From positions 1,116,001 through 1,180,000 of the forward strand of contig CAJXVW010000001.1 in the NCBI GenBank assembly GCA_913062645.1: 64,000 bases of DNA, read 5' to 3'. Position numbers and translations under genes: made by a program. Origin of the DNA: an uncultured Mycoplasmatota bacterium. Lineage in GTDB: Bacteria > Bacillota_I > Bacilli_A > Izemoplasmatales > Izemoplasmataceae. Positions 45,832 through 55,907 of this stretch are shown here, in pieces; the first letter of the stretch is position 1; each line of letters starts with the position of its first letter. Below the pieces are notes generated by a model. It had not been told where the DNA came from and searched no databases. It was given only the letters and a program-made list of their open reading frames with translations.

Positions 45832-47241
45832 TCAAATCTCCTTTCTTCCAAATACTAAAGATTGAACATAATAATTTTTATAAATATGTAAAAGATTCCA
45901 ACAAAACACAAACAAAAACAAAACTACTCTGATCACAACGAAATCACTGATATAAGTTGCGATTATAAGCAAAGTGACTATGCCTATGCTGATTATGAAT
46001 CTACTCATTGGAATATAAAAGCTATATATTTTTTTAGATCCTAGATATCTTAACACAAACAAAATAATGAAACTCAATGATGTCGCTAAGGCGGCTCCGA
46101 TTGTTGAGAAGAATGGAATTAGTAGAAAGTTAAGCAGGAGATTGAGTGTTGCTGCTGACACAGTAGATAAAAACAGTTTCTTTGTTGAATATGAGGAAGT
46201 GTAGATGCTTTCCAAGAACACAGCCAATGAAAAAAACAAATATCCCAAAATTAGAATAGGAACTACAGTCCATGCCTCATAAAAGCCCTTTTGAAATAGC
46301 AACTCAGCAATGTTCTTAATAAAAAAGACTATTAGTGAAGCAATCACGAGATTACATGACAAAATTAAATTGATGGTATCCGAGAAGAGTTTTCTATTAC
46401 CATCACTACCAAAGTCCTCTACTGAAGCAATATACCATGCGGACATGATCATACCCATAATTATTGATAAAATACTTGGAAGTTTATACCCAACAGCATA
46501 TACACCAACTACAGCAGGTCCAAGAATAAAGGTTAGTATTATTTTGTCAGAAGCGTTGATAACCCACCAGCTCAATGCATTAGGAATCATTGGAATGGAG
46601 TATTGCGACATGCGGACTAGCAAATCTTTATTGAAAAATATCACACTATTAAGCAATCCTTTAATATTCTTTATTGCTAAAACAAAAATCGTTAGAATAA
46701 TAAGAAAATGACCTAATATATTTGCCAGTAGAAATCCATTTAGCTTCATGTTAAATACTACTAAAAAAACAATATTCAAGATTATGGTGATGAGTGTACT
46801 GACTATTCCGAGAACAGCATATAGCTTAATTTGATTAGTACCCTTTAAGAACTGATTTAACAACATATGAAGATTTCGAAGTACGAAAAACACAAAGAAC
46901 CAATAATATAAGTCCTCAACGTCAATAAACATACGTACTGCGGGAAAAATCAAGATTAAGATTGTACTACCAATGATCAATACAAACAATGCAACAGCAA
47001 GAATTTGGATTGGGTTAGAATTCTTCTCTAGGGAGAAACGAACTACTGGTTCTGTCATTTGAAGAGTAAGAATTGGTGAGATTAGAAGAGTAATGGTGAG
47101 TATAATATCGAAAATACCGTAATCGGTGGTTGACAAGTAAGTTGTATACAAAGGCAATAAGAGAAAGACTAAAACCTTACTAGAGAATTGGCCAACGGAA
47201 ATCCAACTTAAGTTCTTTACGAACTTTAGATGTCTAGACAT
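45832..47241 (-). CDS. wzx: Wzx-type polysaccharide flippase
   Basis: A membrane protein of 469 residues with about 12-14 helices and the polysaccharide-transporter start VKNLSWISVGQFSSKVLVFLLLPLYTTYLSTTDYGIFDI. MOP-superfamily Wzx proteins flip lipid-linked repeat units across the membrane. GGAGCTGATTT precedes the ATG. It lies between the wbpA homologue and the candidate polymerase, the classical Wzx/Wzy arrangement. Confidence 0.9.
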   Translation of the reverse strand: MSRHLKFVKNLSWISVGQFSSKVLVFLLLPLYTTYLSTTDYGIFDIILTITLLISPILTLQMTEPVVRFSLEKNSNPIQILAVALFVLIIGSTILILIFPAVRMFIDVEDLYYWFFVFFVLRNLHMLLNQFLKGTNQIKLYAVLGIVSTLITIILNIVFLVVFNMKLNGFLLANILGHFLIILTIFVLAIKNIKGLLNSVIFFNKDLLVRMSQYSIPMIPNALSWWVINASDKIILTFILGPAVVGVYAVGYKLPSILSIIMGMIMSAWYIASVEDFGSDGNRKLFSDTINLILSCNLVIASLIVFFIKNIAELLFQKGFYEAWTVVPILILGYLFFSLAVFLESIYTSSYSTKKLFLSTVSAATLNLLLNFLLIPFFSTIGAALATSLSFIILFVLRYLGSKKIYSFYIPMSRFIISIGIVTLLIIATYISDFVVIRVVLFLFVFCWNLLHIYKNYYVQSLVFGRKEI

Positions 47242-47279
47242 AAATCAGCTCCGTTCTATCTAGGATCAAGTTAGTTTAA

Positions 47280-48629
47280 TCAAATCAAAATAACGTAAAT
47301 GACTGCGCCGAGCATTCCTATAATCGTTACGACTACGAGATTATTTATAATAGCTTTCTGTGATGAACTAGCAAGTCCTATGGCAGATAGTATAATCATG
47401 AAAGGATACAATAAAACAAAATGCCTAAATGTAAATGTCGTAAAAGCAATAATTGATAACAGGAGTAAAAACAGAATCAAAAAATAGTTGACTTTCTTTA
47501 TATTTTTAAACAAGAATGGCAATAAGTAGATTTGATATATCGTTCCAATTGATACAATAATATTAATAAGATTCATGGCACTTAATCTTAATGAAAAGAT
47601 GCCTATAACATATGAAGGAAAAGGAGAAATTAAGGCGTAGCCATATCGGAGGATGAAACCGAACGGAAATAGATCACTGCCAAAAACAAAATTTGACAAT
47701 CCATCACTACGGTTGAGTCGATAATCGGTATAACTACTAAATCTAGAAATAATAATATCTACTAAATCTAAACTGAAAACCACATAAATAGCAATTAGCG
47801 AAACAGCTAATGTAATAAGATTCCTTTTCAACCTATTAAACGGAACCTTTCTTGTCTTAAACAACATTAATATCATTACACTAGATAGCGAGATGAATAT
47901 CATCTCAAATCTAGCAAAGTAGAGTAAATATGCAATATATGCGGTCAAGATTACATGAAAAAACGTTATTCTATTTCTAGTAATGCCAAGATCCCAAATA
48001 TTTATCATCACAACCAACAAGAACAAAACGTATACATCTCTAAAAACATGAGCTGAAATAAACAAAGCGTTAGGGAAAATTGCGATTGAGTAAAATATGA
48101 ACAGTGAGAAGTTTTTCTTGCAATCAAAATTTCTGTAGAACATGCCTAAAGAAATTAAAGCAACAGAGTTCAAAAAGTAAATGTTAAGCATTCTTGGAAT
48201 AACTGTGTCGTAACTACCGAATAGTTCTGCAAATCTGGTTACCCAAACCAAAAATACAATATAGCCTTTGGAGTTATTTGCATACTCTAAATAAGTACCT
48301 ATCAATTGTAAGTTACTCGAAATTTCTTCATCAACTAGTAGCTTGCGAGCTAGTTCAAATCTATAGTCGTCTGTTCCACCACTCATAAACGGAACACCAT
48401 ACATCCTTAAATACTCGAAATACAATATCGAAACAAATGCAAACCCCACAAACTGAGCTATAGTGATATGCAAAAGAAGATTGGGATTCACTTTGTCTTT
48501 GGGTAATAATTTATAGAAAAAAATCAACATTGGAACTCCCAAAAATGTAGTTGAAAGTACACCCAAGGAACCAAAAGCAATACTAAATAAAATTCCAATA
48601 ATCAAAGAAACAACTATAAATAAAGCCAT
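47280..48629 (-). CDS. wzy: Candidate polysaccharide polymerase (Wzy-like membrane protein)
   Basis: A protein of 449 residues, almost entirely hydrophobic, with about 11-12 helices and a long loop after the third or fourth helix holding YGVPFMSGGTDDYRFE. The block FISAHVFRDVYVLFLLVVM resembles O-antigen polymerase-like or EpsG-like proteins. Polymerases are poorly conserved, so the call rests mostly on topology and position beside wzx. TAGGAG lies 9 nt before the chosen ATG. Confidence 0.7.
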   Translation of the reverse strand: MALFIVVSLIIGILFSIAFGSLGVLSTTFLGVPMLIFFYKLLPKDKVNPNLLLHITIAQFVGFAFVSILYFEYLRMYGVPFMSGGTDDYRFELARKLLVDEEISSNLQLIGTYLEYANNSKGYIVFLVWVTRFAELFGSYDTVIPRMLNIYFLNSVALISLGMFYRNFDCKKNFSLFIFYSIAIFPNALFISAHVFRDVYVLFLLVVMINIWDLGITRNRITFFHVILTAYIAYLLYFARFEMIFISLSSVMILMLFKTRKVPFNRLKRNLITLAVSLIAIYVVFSLDLVDIIISRFSSYTDYRLNRSDGLSNFVFGSDLFPFGFILRYGYALISPFPSYVIGIFSLRLSAMNLINIIVSIGTIYQIYLLPFLFKNIKKVNYFLILFLLLLSIIAFTTFTFRHFVLLYPFMIILSAIGLASSSQKAIINNLVVVTIIGMLGAVIYVILI

Positions 48630-48993
48630 AGTGCAACTCCTAACTGCTAAAATCCACTTCAACAATAGATCAAAAGCTCGATATGGGGTAACTGCATTTC
48701 ATTAGGTCTTTCTGCGAAATAACAGAATTCTACATTTTGAAGGCTTGAATGTGATATCTCTTCTTCTACCAGATAATAAATCTCAATTTATCCTAATATA
48801 TCGGATGTTATTCACTTATAACACTGCATGATTCAGGTGATTATAGCTCAAATGCTGTTAACCCCTCACTCAATCTGATTAATCTCCAGAGTATTCAGCA
48901 TACCAATGTATATGTTGTAGATAGTTACTCTTAGTGGATATTGGTAACCTGTTACTATAATTTTTCCTCATCTACTTGACATCTATGCTGAAG
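48630..48993 (-). other. 364-bp gap without a recognisable gene
   Basis: AT-rich sequence between the candidate polymerase and the next glycosyltransferase. I see no ORF with a ribosome site, no strong terminator and no clear promoter. It is the only long gap inside an otherwise tightly packed locus, so it may hold a promoter, a transcript leader or gene remains. Confidence 0.5.
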
Positions 48994-50082
48994 TCAACCA
49001 ATAGTATCGCTAATTTGATTTATCAAATCATCATATCTGGCCTTTTTACTGAAGTTAGATACAAATTTAATCGTATTACTTTTATAAAACGAGTAATCAC
49101 TTCTGACCTGTTGTAATGCAGCTGAAATGTCACTACTACTAACACCAACACCAAATTTTTTACATAAATTCTGTAATGGTGGGTTTTCGGAAGTTACTAT
49201 TGGAGTGAGTTCGAATAAACTCTCATATACTTTCCCAGAAGCACAATATTTATTGTTTAACGTATCCATTCCATAAACAGAAATGCTTACATCCGACATT
49301 GAATAAAGGTACCTTAATTCTGACAAACTAACGAACCCCAAGTATACGATATTACTTCCTTGATATGATTTCATGAACTCATGGAATCTATCATACTCGC
49401 GATTTTCAATTGAACCAACAATTATAAGCTTGTATGAGTCATCGAGTTGGGATACGGCTTTGACAATACTCATAGTTTGTCTCTGTTTTGAAATTCCTCC
49501 TGAGTAGATAATTGTAAACTTGTCTGTTCGAAACTGATCCTTTATGTTGTCACTAACATGTTCGGGTACTATTGCGTCCTTTATTGGATGTATATTGTCA
49601 AAAACGTATGGTAATTTGTTCAAGGAGAAATAATCCTGCATTATTTTGGCTCTTTCCAAATTCGCAGCAAAAACAAGATCAACATGTTTTAAGTACTTTT
49701 TCTCATAGTATCTCATGAAGAATGACAGTTTCTCTTTTAAAGATTTTGCTTTTACATTTATATATAGTTCAGCAGAGTCATAAATTATAATTATATTCGG
49801 GAAAAATCTCTTGATGCATTTGATTAATATTGCTGTTTGATTATTGTTTAAAACCACCCACCTAGGTTTGTACTTCCTAATTGCCGACATCGCTGTCAAA
49901 ATAAAGGAAAAATATTTGAAATACCCCTGTTTAGATTTTAGCAACGTTGATTTCGAATCACCAGGTAAATCCCATGGTGAAATTACAAGATTACTTCCAG
50001 ATACATCTTCTACTGCTTCAAGCAATTCAATGTTTCGCATACTTCGAGAAATATTTTTGTAAGTTATTAGAATAGATTCCAT
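48994..50082 (-). CDS. Glycosyltransferase (GT-B fold, GT4-like)
   Basis: A protein of 362 residues. The C-terminal half has FTIIYSGGISKQRQTMSIVKA, LIIVGSIENREYDRF and a Glu-containing block ASGKVYESLFELTPIVTS, the pattern of retaining GT4-type enzymes. The N-terminal half (ILITYKNISRSMRNIELLEA) is the acceptor domain. Donor and acceptor sugars are unknown. The ATG at 50082 has AAAGGTCA upstream. Confidence 0.8.
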   Translation of the reverse strand: MESILITYKNISRSMRNIELLEAVEDVSGSNLVISPWDLPGDSKSTLLKSKQGYFKYFSFILTAMSAIRKYKPRWVVLNNNQTAILIKCIKRFFPNIIIIYDSAELYINVKAKSLKEKLSFFMRYYEKKYLKHVDLVFAANLERAKIMQDYFSLNKLPYVFDNIHPIKDAIVPEHVSDNIKDQFRTDKFTIIYSGGISKQRQTMSIVKAVSQLDDSYKLIIVGSIENREYDRFHEFMKSYQGSNIVYLGFVSLSELRYLYSMSDVSISVYGMDTLNNKYCASGKVYESLFELTPIVTSENPPLQNLCKKFGVGVSSSDISAALQQVRSDYSFYKSNTIKFVSNFSKKARYDDLINQISDTIG

Positions 50083-50134
50083 AGCTTGACCTTTCTTAGA
50101 AAAACTACTATTAATTTGCATGAATGCTAATTTT

Positions 50135-51295
50135 TTAATTCTTATAAATCCTTTTTGCTAACATACTATAATCAAGGTATTTTTTTGCAATGATATATGA
50201 GTTCTTCTCCATTCTTGGAATATCTCTCCGGTGTACACTTATGCTTTCAAAAATTTGTATCATATTACATAAATCTTCAATGATATATCCATTATTGTCA
50301 AAGAATGGCATATAACTATCGTGTGGAGGAATAACAATTGGACAACCACAACAAAGTGCGTTTTGGAGCGATGCAGATTGATTGCCTGGTTGTATGTATA
50401 TATCACAAGCACACATAAGTTGGATCAAATTATCTCTGTTTTGCCATCCCATATATATGATTTTTGGATTAGCTTCAATCAGAGATACTACTTCATCATG
50501 AATGTCCTCTGAAATTGCTCCAGCGACAATCAAAAGCGAGTCTTCATTATTGAAATTGTTGAACTGCCTTAATAATTCTATGGTTTTCTTATATTTCGTG
50601 AGTCTTCCTGTGTGAAGATACACAATTGTATCATCTGTAATGCTCAACTTGTCCCGATTTTTTTTCCTAATCAGTTGTTTTTTATCCTTTTCAACAATAT
50701 TTCCACCAAGTGGGAAAAGCTCTGATTTACTATGACTAGATGGTATATCATAAACTTTTTCCATGAAATATTGACACTCGATTGAAATACTAAATAGCTT
50801 TTCAATATATTCTAAATTTCTTGATAAGATCGGCTTAAAAAAGAACTTATGGAACAAAACTCTAAGCCTTTTGCCTATTTTTGATTTGTAACCAGCCTGA
50901 CCAAACCAAGTGTGGTTGTCTATAAATAGAACAACTTTTTTGTTCTTATTTTTGATATACTTGATAACCCTTTTTAAATCTACGGAGTTTACACCATGGA
51001 AGAATATAATATCAGGCCCAAAATCTTCAAGCTGATCTTCAAATCTTATCAGCTTATTAATTTTTTTGCTAAATGGCATTCTAGAAAATGGTACTCTCCT
51101 AACTTGTATACCATCTGGATTCACATAATCATTAGTTTTCTCATAGTGAACTTCAGTGCCGTTCTTCAATGTTTTGGTGGAGGCAATAATCATTACTTCA
51201 TGGTTATCAATGACATTTTGCCTAGCCAATGCGTTTTCTTGATAATTATAACCTTCAACATAGTAATTTGCGATACAAAAATGTAAGATTTTCAT
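50135..51295 (-). CDS. Glycosyltransferase family 4-like protein
   Basis: A protein of 386 residues with a GT-B fold: MKILHFCIANYYVEGYNYQENALA at the start, then DTIVYLHTGRLTKYKKTIELL, IYMGWQNRDNLIQLMCACDIYIQPGNQS and CGCPIVIPPHDS. Specificity unknown. It overlaps the upstream CapK-like gene by 4 bp (ATGA), so the two are translationally coupled. Confidence 0.82.
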   Translation of the reverse strand: MKILHFCIANYYVEGYNYQENALARQNVIDNHEVMIIASTKTLKNGTEVHYEKTNDYVNPDGIQVRRVPFSRMPFSKKINKLIRFEDQLEDFGPDIIFFHGVNSVDLKRVIKYIKNKNKKVVLFIDNHTWFGQAGYKSKIGKRLRVLFHKFFFKPILSRNLEYIEKLFSISIECQYFMEKVYDIPSSHSKSELFPLGGNIVEKDKKQLIRKKNRDKLSITDDTIVYLHTGRLTKYKKTIELLRQFNNFNNEDSLLIVAGAISEDIHDEVVSLIEANPKIIYMGWQNRDNLIQLMCACDIYIQPGNQSASLQNALCCGCPIVIPPHDSYMPFFDNNGYIIEDLCNMIQIFESISVHRRDIPRMEKNSYIIAKKYLDYSMLAKRIYKN

Positions 51296-52662
51296 ACTTG
51301 ATCATTACCAAAATGTTGCTTACAAACTTTATTTATCACTAGCCTGTGTTTCCCACTATCTGATGCTATCATATGCCCTCCATAGTTTATCCTAATAGGA
51401 TGGGTAAAATTCATTGCATTCCTGAAGAAATCAAGTATCTTCTTCTCATCACTGGTGCCATAAGCATTACTTGTGGATAAATTAATGTCTATAGAATAGT
51501 CGACGTTTTGAACTACCTGAGCTGCAATGATCCCTTGGGAATACATAAAAGCCCTGGATATCCGGCCAAACTTTCTGCCATCAGATGAGAGGAGGTAATC
51601 TTCAATTCTTCCATCAATTGATAAAATCTTTCTCCCTTGTTTCGTTTCAACTATTGTGGCTAGGTCTTGAGTATCATATCTAAGGAGTGGCATTGCGTAA
51701 TTTGATAAGTTGGTTCCAATAATCTTATGTGTTCCATTGTTCGGATAGAACTCTACTGCACAAAAATCACTATCTATTTCAAACTCACCCTTTTCATTTT
51801 GTGAGATGTTTGCAACTCCTTCAGCTAAACCATAATGTTCAAAAACTTCGCTCCCGAACGCCCTTTCAATGGCTTGCTTTTGATACTCTAGCAGTGACTC
51901 TCCACCAGTTGTAATATGTTTGATTTGACCAAACATATCGATCCTATTAGCTATAATATAATTTGCCAATATTGCAACAACTGAAGGAAATCCATGAATC
52001 CAGATAATTTTGCGTCGTTTAATCTCCTCTACATAAGATAATAGGTTTGAGTCTTTCATATGAAAAGCACTAAACAGTATCTGTTTCCCAGGATAGTTTA
52101 TTCTCCAGTAGGGTGGCTTGTGCTGTTTTGCTGGCACAATTGGGTTACTGGAAAAATGGGCACACCATGTACTCATCTGAATCCCATGCAACCTTCTAAA
52201 ACGCCACCATACAGCCCATTGCTCATTTATGGATTGCTTAGTTTTGAGAAACGCAAACCCTGATCCTGTTGTTCCACTGGTTTTGGATTGTACACATTGG
52301 TCTCTTGTAATATTTTCCGCTAGAAGCTGATGATAATTGTCTCTCACAATATCTTTTGTAAGTATTGGCAAAGCTTCGAGTTTTTCAACTGAGTCAATTT
52401 GCTTGTAATCAATCGAATTATCATCAAACATTCTCCTGTAGTATGGGACATTGTTATAGCAGTGGCTGATCAGTTCAATAATCTTTTTTGATTGTATTCG
52501 TGAGATATCACTGGATGATAGTTTATTATTTTTCTCGTACTGTTCTAAATACTCATAAAACTTTCTATTGTAGCGAGATTTCCTTTTTTTATAACCATCT
52601 AGAGAGCAGATCAGATTTTGTAGAAGTACTGGCATTTTGTTATATAACTGCATGTATTTCAT
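51292..52662 (-). CDS. CapK/PaaK-like adenylate-forming enzyme
   Basis: A protein of 456 residues. TSGTTGSG is the ATP-binding P-loop of the ANL superfamily, followed by HYGLAEGVANIS (the Y-GxxE block) and LRYDTQDLA. CapK proteins are frequent in capsule and O-antigen loci and may activate a carboxylate (acyl, amino acid or uronate) for attachment to the glycan. The product is unknown. The N-terminal 60 residues are basic and helical. AAAGGTAA precedes the ATG. Confidence 0.82.
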   Translation of the reverse strand: MKYMQLYNKMPVLLQNLICSLDGYKKRKSRYNRKFYEYLEQYEKNNKLSSSDISRIQSKKIIELISHCYNNVPYYRRMFDDNSIDYKQIDSVEKLEALPILTKDIVRDNYHQLLAENITRDQCVQSKTSGTTGSGFAFLKTKQSINEQWAVWWRFRRLHGIQMSTWCAHFSSNPIVPAKQHKPPYWRINYPGKQILFSAFHMKDSNLLSYVEEIKRRKIIWIHGFPSVVAILANYIIANRIDMFGQIKHITTGGESLLEYQKQAIERAFGSEVFEHYGLAEGVANISQNEKGEFEIDSDFCAVEFYPNNGTHKIIGTNLSNYAMPLLRYDTQDLATIVETKQGRKILSIDGRIEDYLLSSDGRKFGRISRAFMYSQGIIAAQVVQNVDYSIDINLSTSNAYGTSDEKKILDFFRNAMNFTHPIRINYGGHMIASDSGKHRLVINKVCKQHFGNDQV

Positions 52663-52667
52663 TACTA

Positions 52668-54779
52668 TTACCTTTGCATTGTAGTCAGTAGATGTTCAGT
52701 TGCACTAAAAACGTCAACAATTTGATTATTAGTTGACTTACCACTCAAAATATTACTGTAATTTGTGTACTGCTCCACAAAACCCTTATTTTGCCTCAAT
52801 TTAAATTTGGTTCTAGAGAACAAACTAAACCTTTTGATATGCAGATAGTTATTGAGTTCAATTACCTGGCCATTACTGAAAACGCGCAAAAACTCTTTCG
52901 GATATTTCTTTGATCCCATTGATGTATAAATAATATTCGCTATTGCTCCAGATGAGAACTTAATGTTAATTATGGCATTATCTTTTGAAGGATATGCTGC
53001 ATTATTTGCGAAGGTAATATTCATGGAACTAATTTCTGATCCATCTAAATACTGTATGACATCAATAAAATGTACAGCCTCGCCAATTATTCTACCTCCA
53101 CCTAAGGATTCATTTTGAGTCCAGTGATCTTTGGGTAAAAACCCGGCATTTGCTATATACTCATATACCGCTGGTATTTTGTTTGTCTTCAGATCCATTT
53201 TTATTCTTTGTATCAGAGGTGAATGCCTCCGATTTAATCCCACAAATAACTCAGATTCAGATTTTGCATATGCTTGCTTAATTTCAGTCAGTTCAGATGT
53301 TGTTAGACACAAAGGTTTTTCACAATAAACATGTTTATCGTGTGACAACGATTCAATAATTAGTTTCGCATGTGTATTGTGAGGTGTTGATATAGCAATT
53401 AGATCAATCGATTCGTCCTCTAACAGTTTTCTATAATCATTTGTTATATATTCAAAGTCAAACAACTTGTTCATTTGAGCTGAACCAACTCCGCCGGTCG
53501 TCGCTAAAGCAACTAAGTTGTACCTTTTGGCAGCCAACATATTTGGTACTAGAGTATTTTTGGCAAAGTTCCCGGCGCCAATTATTCCTACATTAATTTT
53601 TCGATCATTAATTATTCTTTTTGCTTTTTTGTTTTTCCCATTAACAGTATCTACTAGTTTTTTCTCATTACTACTATACTTAAGTAAAATTCCAATGTAA
53701 TCTTCATTACCCGAGGTAATCATATCATAAGCTTTCTCAGCTTCAACGAAGGGTATCTCGTGTGTAATCAAATCAGAAAAATCAACTCGCTTTTCATGAA
53801 TCAGTCGGACAAACTCTTCCAAATTCCTACCTTCGGTGAATCTAACGTATCCAATTGGATAATCAATTCCTTTTTCTTCATAATCCGTTTCATATCGTCC
53901 TGGTCCATACGAGCGAGCAAGGGTGAAAGTTAGCTCCTTCTCATAATAGGGCCGTCTATCGATATTCATTTGTGTAACTCCAACCATGCAAATAATGCCA
54001 CGATCCCTAACGATTTTAGCTGCTAAATCCATCGGTTGATTACTATTTGTGGCCGCAGTAATAATTACCTTATCAACACCTCTGAATTTTGTGAATCCTT
54101 TTGTGGTCTCTTCTATATTGGGATCAGAAGATAATATAAAAGTCTGCAAATCAGTTTTATCTAATTGTTTATCGGTAATATCATAACCAATAACGTTGCA
54201 TCCGTATGCATTCAAAATTCTAGCCGTAATATGTCCAAGTAAACCCAATCCAATTACAGCAATTGACTCACCCGGTTCAACTTTTGCTTGATGTATCCCT
54301 TGCAAAGCAATTCCACCAAGTGCGCAAAGAGCCGCTTGCCTTGGATCACCAAAATCCTTATGCAGTTTGACGATGAGATTTCGATTGACTCGATTGATTT
54401 CACTATGATACGCCTGTCCTGCCATAGCGACTAAATCACCGACATCAATGTCAGTAATCCCTTTACCACACTCAATAACTCTCCCTACACCTGAATATCC
54501 AATAGGAAATGGTTCTTTGAGTTTGTTGAACGCAGCGTCAATTGTTGTCAAGATGCCATCTGTACTCATCTTGTCAATGACTTGCTTAACCTGGTCAGGT
54601 CTTTCTTTTGCTTTTTGGAGTAAGTTCTTGCTTCCAAAAGAAGCCAAACCACGCTCTGTGCCAGAACTGATTGTTGAATACAATGTTTCAACTATGACGT
54701 AGTTTGTCTTCACCTTGGGCGCCGGTGTTTCAATAAGTTCCACAGATCCATCGTTAACCATCAAGAATAATTGTTTCAT
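52668..54779 (-). CDS. Bi-domain oxidoreductase: zinc-type dehydrogenase fused to Gfo/Idh/MocA
   Basis: A protein of 703 residues. Residues 1-355 form an MDR-type alcohol dehydrogenase domain (ISSGTERGLASFG, GYSGVGRVIECGKGI, Rossmann motif VIGLGLLGH). Residues about 385-700 form a Gfo/Idh/MocA domain (VGIIGAGNFAKNTLVPNM, VYCEKPLCLT, GGGRIIGEAVHFID). This fusion recurs in surface-polysaccharide loci together with a heparinase-like protein and a glycosyltransferase, as here. The reaction is undefined. Its ATG overlaps the stop of the epimerase gene by one base (TAATG). Confidence 0.9.
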   Translation of the reverse strand: MKQLFLMVNDGSVELIETPAPKVKTNYVIVETLYSTISSGTERGLASFGSKNLLQKAKERPDQVKQVIDKMSTDGILTTIDAAFNKLKEPFPIGYSGVGRVIECGKGITDIDVGDLVAMAGQAYHSEINRVNRNLIVKLHKDFGDPRQAALCALGGIALQGIHQAKVEPGESIAVIGLGLLGHITARILNAYGCNVIGYDITDKQLDKTDLQTFILSSDPNIEETTKGFTKFRGVDKVIITAATNSNQPMDLAAKIVRDRGIICMVGVTQMNIDRRPYYEKELTFTLARSYGPGRYETDYEEKGIDYPIGYVRFTEGRNLEEFVRLIHEKRVDFSDLITHEIPFVEAEKAYDMITSGNEDYIGILLKYSSNEKKLVDTVNGKNKKAKRIINDRKINVGIIGAGNFAKNTLVPNMLAAKRYNLVALATTGGVGSAQMNKLFDFEYITNDYRKLLEDESIDLIAISTPHNTHAKLIIESLSHDKHVYCEKPLCLTTSELTEIKQAYAKSESELFVGLNRRHSPLIQRIKMDLKTNKIPAVYEYIANAGFLPKDHWTQNESLGGGRIIGEAVHFIDVIQYLDGSEISSMNITFANNAAYPSKDNAIINIKFSSGAIANIIYTSMGSKKYPKEFLRVFSNGQVIELNNYLHIKRFSLFSRTKFKLRQNKGFVEQYTNYSNILSGKSTNNQIVDVFSATEHLLTTMQR

Positions 54780-55891
54780 TAATTTCTCCCCCCACTCAGC
54801 TCGGTCTCTAGAATGTCAGCTATCCTGACAGAAGCAAAGCCATCACCATAAGGATTGCTTGCCTGGCTCATACGTTCATATTCAGTATGATTTTCCAAAA
54901 GTTCTTTAAAAGACAAATATATGTTTTCTTCATTTGTACCAACGAGTCTGAGCGTTCCCGCTTCAACTCCCTCTGGACGTTCTGTGGTGTTTCTCATAAC
55001 CAACACTGGTTTTCCCAAGCTAGGTGCTTCTTCTTGAATTCCTCCGCTATCAGTTAAAACCAAGAATGCTTTTGCTAAAAAATTGTGAAAATCAATAACA
55101 TCCAATGGTTCAATAATTCTGATCCGATTTGTGTCTCCTAATATCTCATTTGCAGCAGCCCGAACGGCCGGGTTTAAGTGGATTGGATATATCGCCTTAA
55201 TATCGTCAGTCTCATCCAAGATGCGTTTTATTGCTCTAAACATGTTTCTCATAGGCACTCCTAGATTCTCTCTCCTATGAGCAGTTATCAAAATCAACCT
55301 TGAGTCTTGTGCCCAATCTAAATGCTCATGAGCGTAATCATTCATTACGGTTGTTCGTAAAGCATCTATAGCAGTGTTACCAGTAACATAAATTCTATTT
55401 TTGAGTTTACCTTCTTTTATTAAATTAGCTTTCGAGACTTCGGTAGGTGCAAAATTATATGATGAAATTATGCTAACCGCTTGACGATTGAATTCTTCAG
55501 GAAATGGCGAATCCAAATTATATGTTCTTAGGCCAGCTTCAACATGACCGACTGGAATTTTTAGGTAAAAGCAAGCTAAAGCAGTAACGAAAGTTGTGGA
55601 AGTATCGCCATGAACTAAAACAATGTCAGGGTCAACTTGTTGAAGAACTCGTTTCATCTTATCAAGAATGCTAATCGTAACATCGAAAAGGGTTTGCTGA
55701 ACTTTCATAATGGATAAATCAAAATCCGGTTTCACATTGAAAGTTTCCAACACCTGATCAAGCATTTCCCTGTGTTGCCCAGTCACACAAACCACTGTGT
55801 TTATCGATTTTCTCTTCTTTAGTTCGTTTACTAGCGGGCACATTTTTATTGCCTCAGGTCTTGTACCAAAAACTACCATGATTGATTTCAT
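54779..55891 (-). CDS. wecB: UDP-N-acetylglucosamine 2-epimerase (non-hydrolysing)
   Basis: A protein of 370 residues. The start MKSIMVVFGTRPEAIKM, the VHGDTSTTF and GHVEAGLRT blocks, ITAHRREN and LTDSGGIQEEAP are all standard for WecB/MnaA. It converts UDP-GlcNAc to UDP-ManNAc. The next gene in the pathway (wecC) is directly upstream in the operon. A paralogue role acting on the diacetamido uronate (WbpI-like) is possible but less likely from the N-terminal motif. AGAGGTG precedes the ATG. Confidence 0.94.
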   Translation of the reverse strand: MKSIMVVFGTRPEAIKMCPLVNELKKRKSINTVVCVTGQHREMLDQVLETFNVKPDFDLSIMKVQQTLFDVTISILDKMKRVLQQVDPDIVLVHGDTSTTFVTALACFYLKIPVGHVEAGLRTYNLDSPFPEEFNRQAVSIISSYNFAPTEVSKANLIKEGKLKNRIYVTGNTAIDALRTTVMNDYAHEHLDWAQDSRLILITAHRRENLGVPMRNMFRAIKRILDETDDIKAIYPIHLNPAVRAAANEILGDTNRIRIIEPLDVIDFHNFLAKAFLVLTDSGGIQEEAPSLGKPVLVMRNTTERPEGVEAGTLRLVGTNEENIYLSFKELLENHTEYERMSQASNPYGDGFASVRIADILETELSGGRN

Positions 55892-55907
55892 ATTTGCACC
55901 TCTATAA

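Noticed and set aside
54779-55891. Reading the epimerase as WbpI acting on the diacetamido uronate
   Set aside because: Its FGTRPEAIKM start and pairing with wecC fit WecB better; WbpI remains a possibility only.
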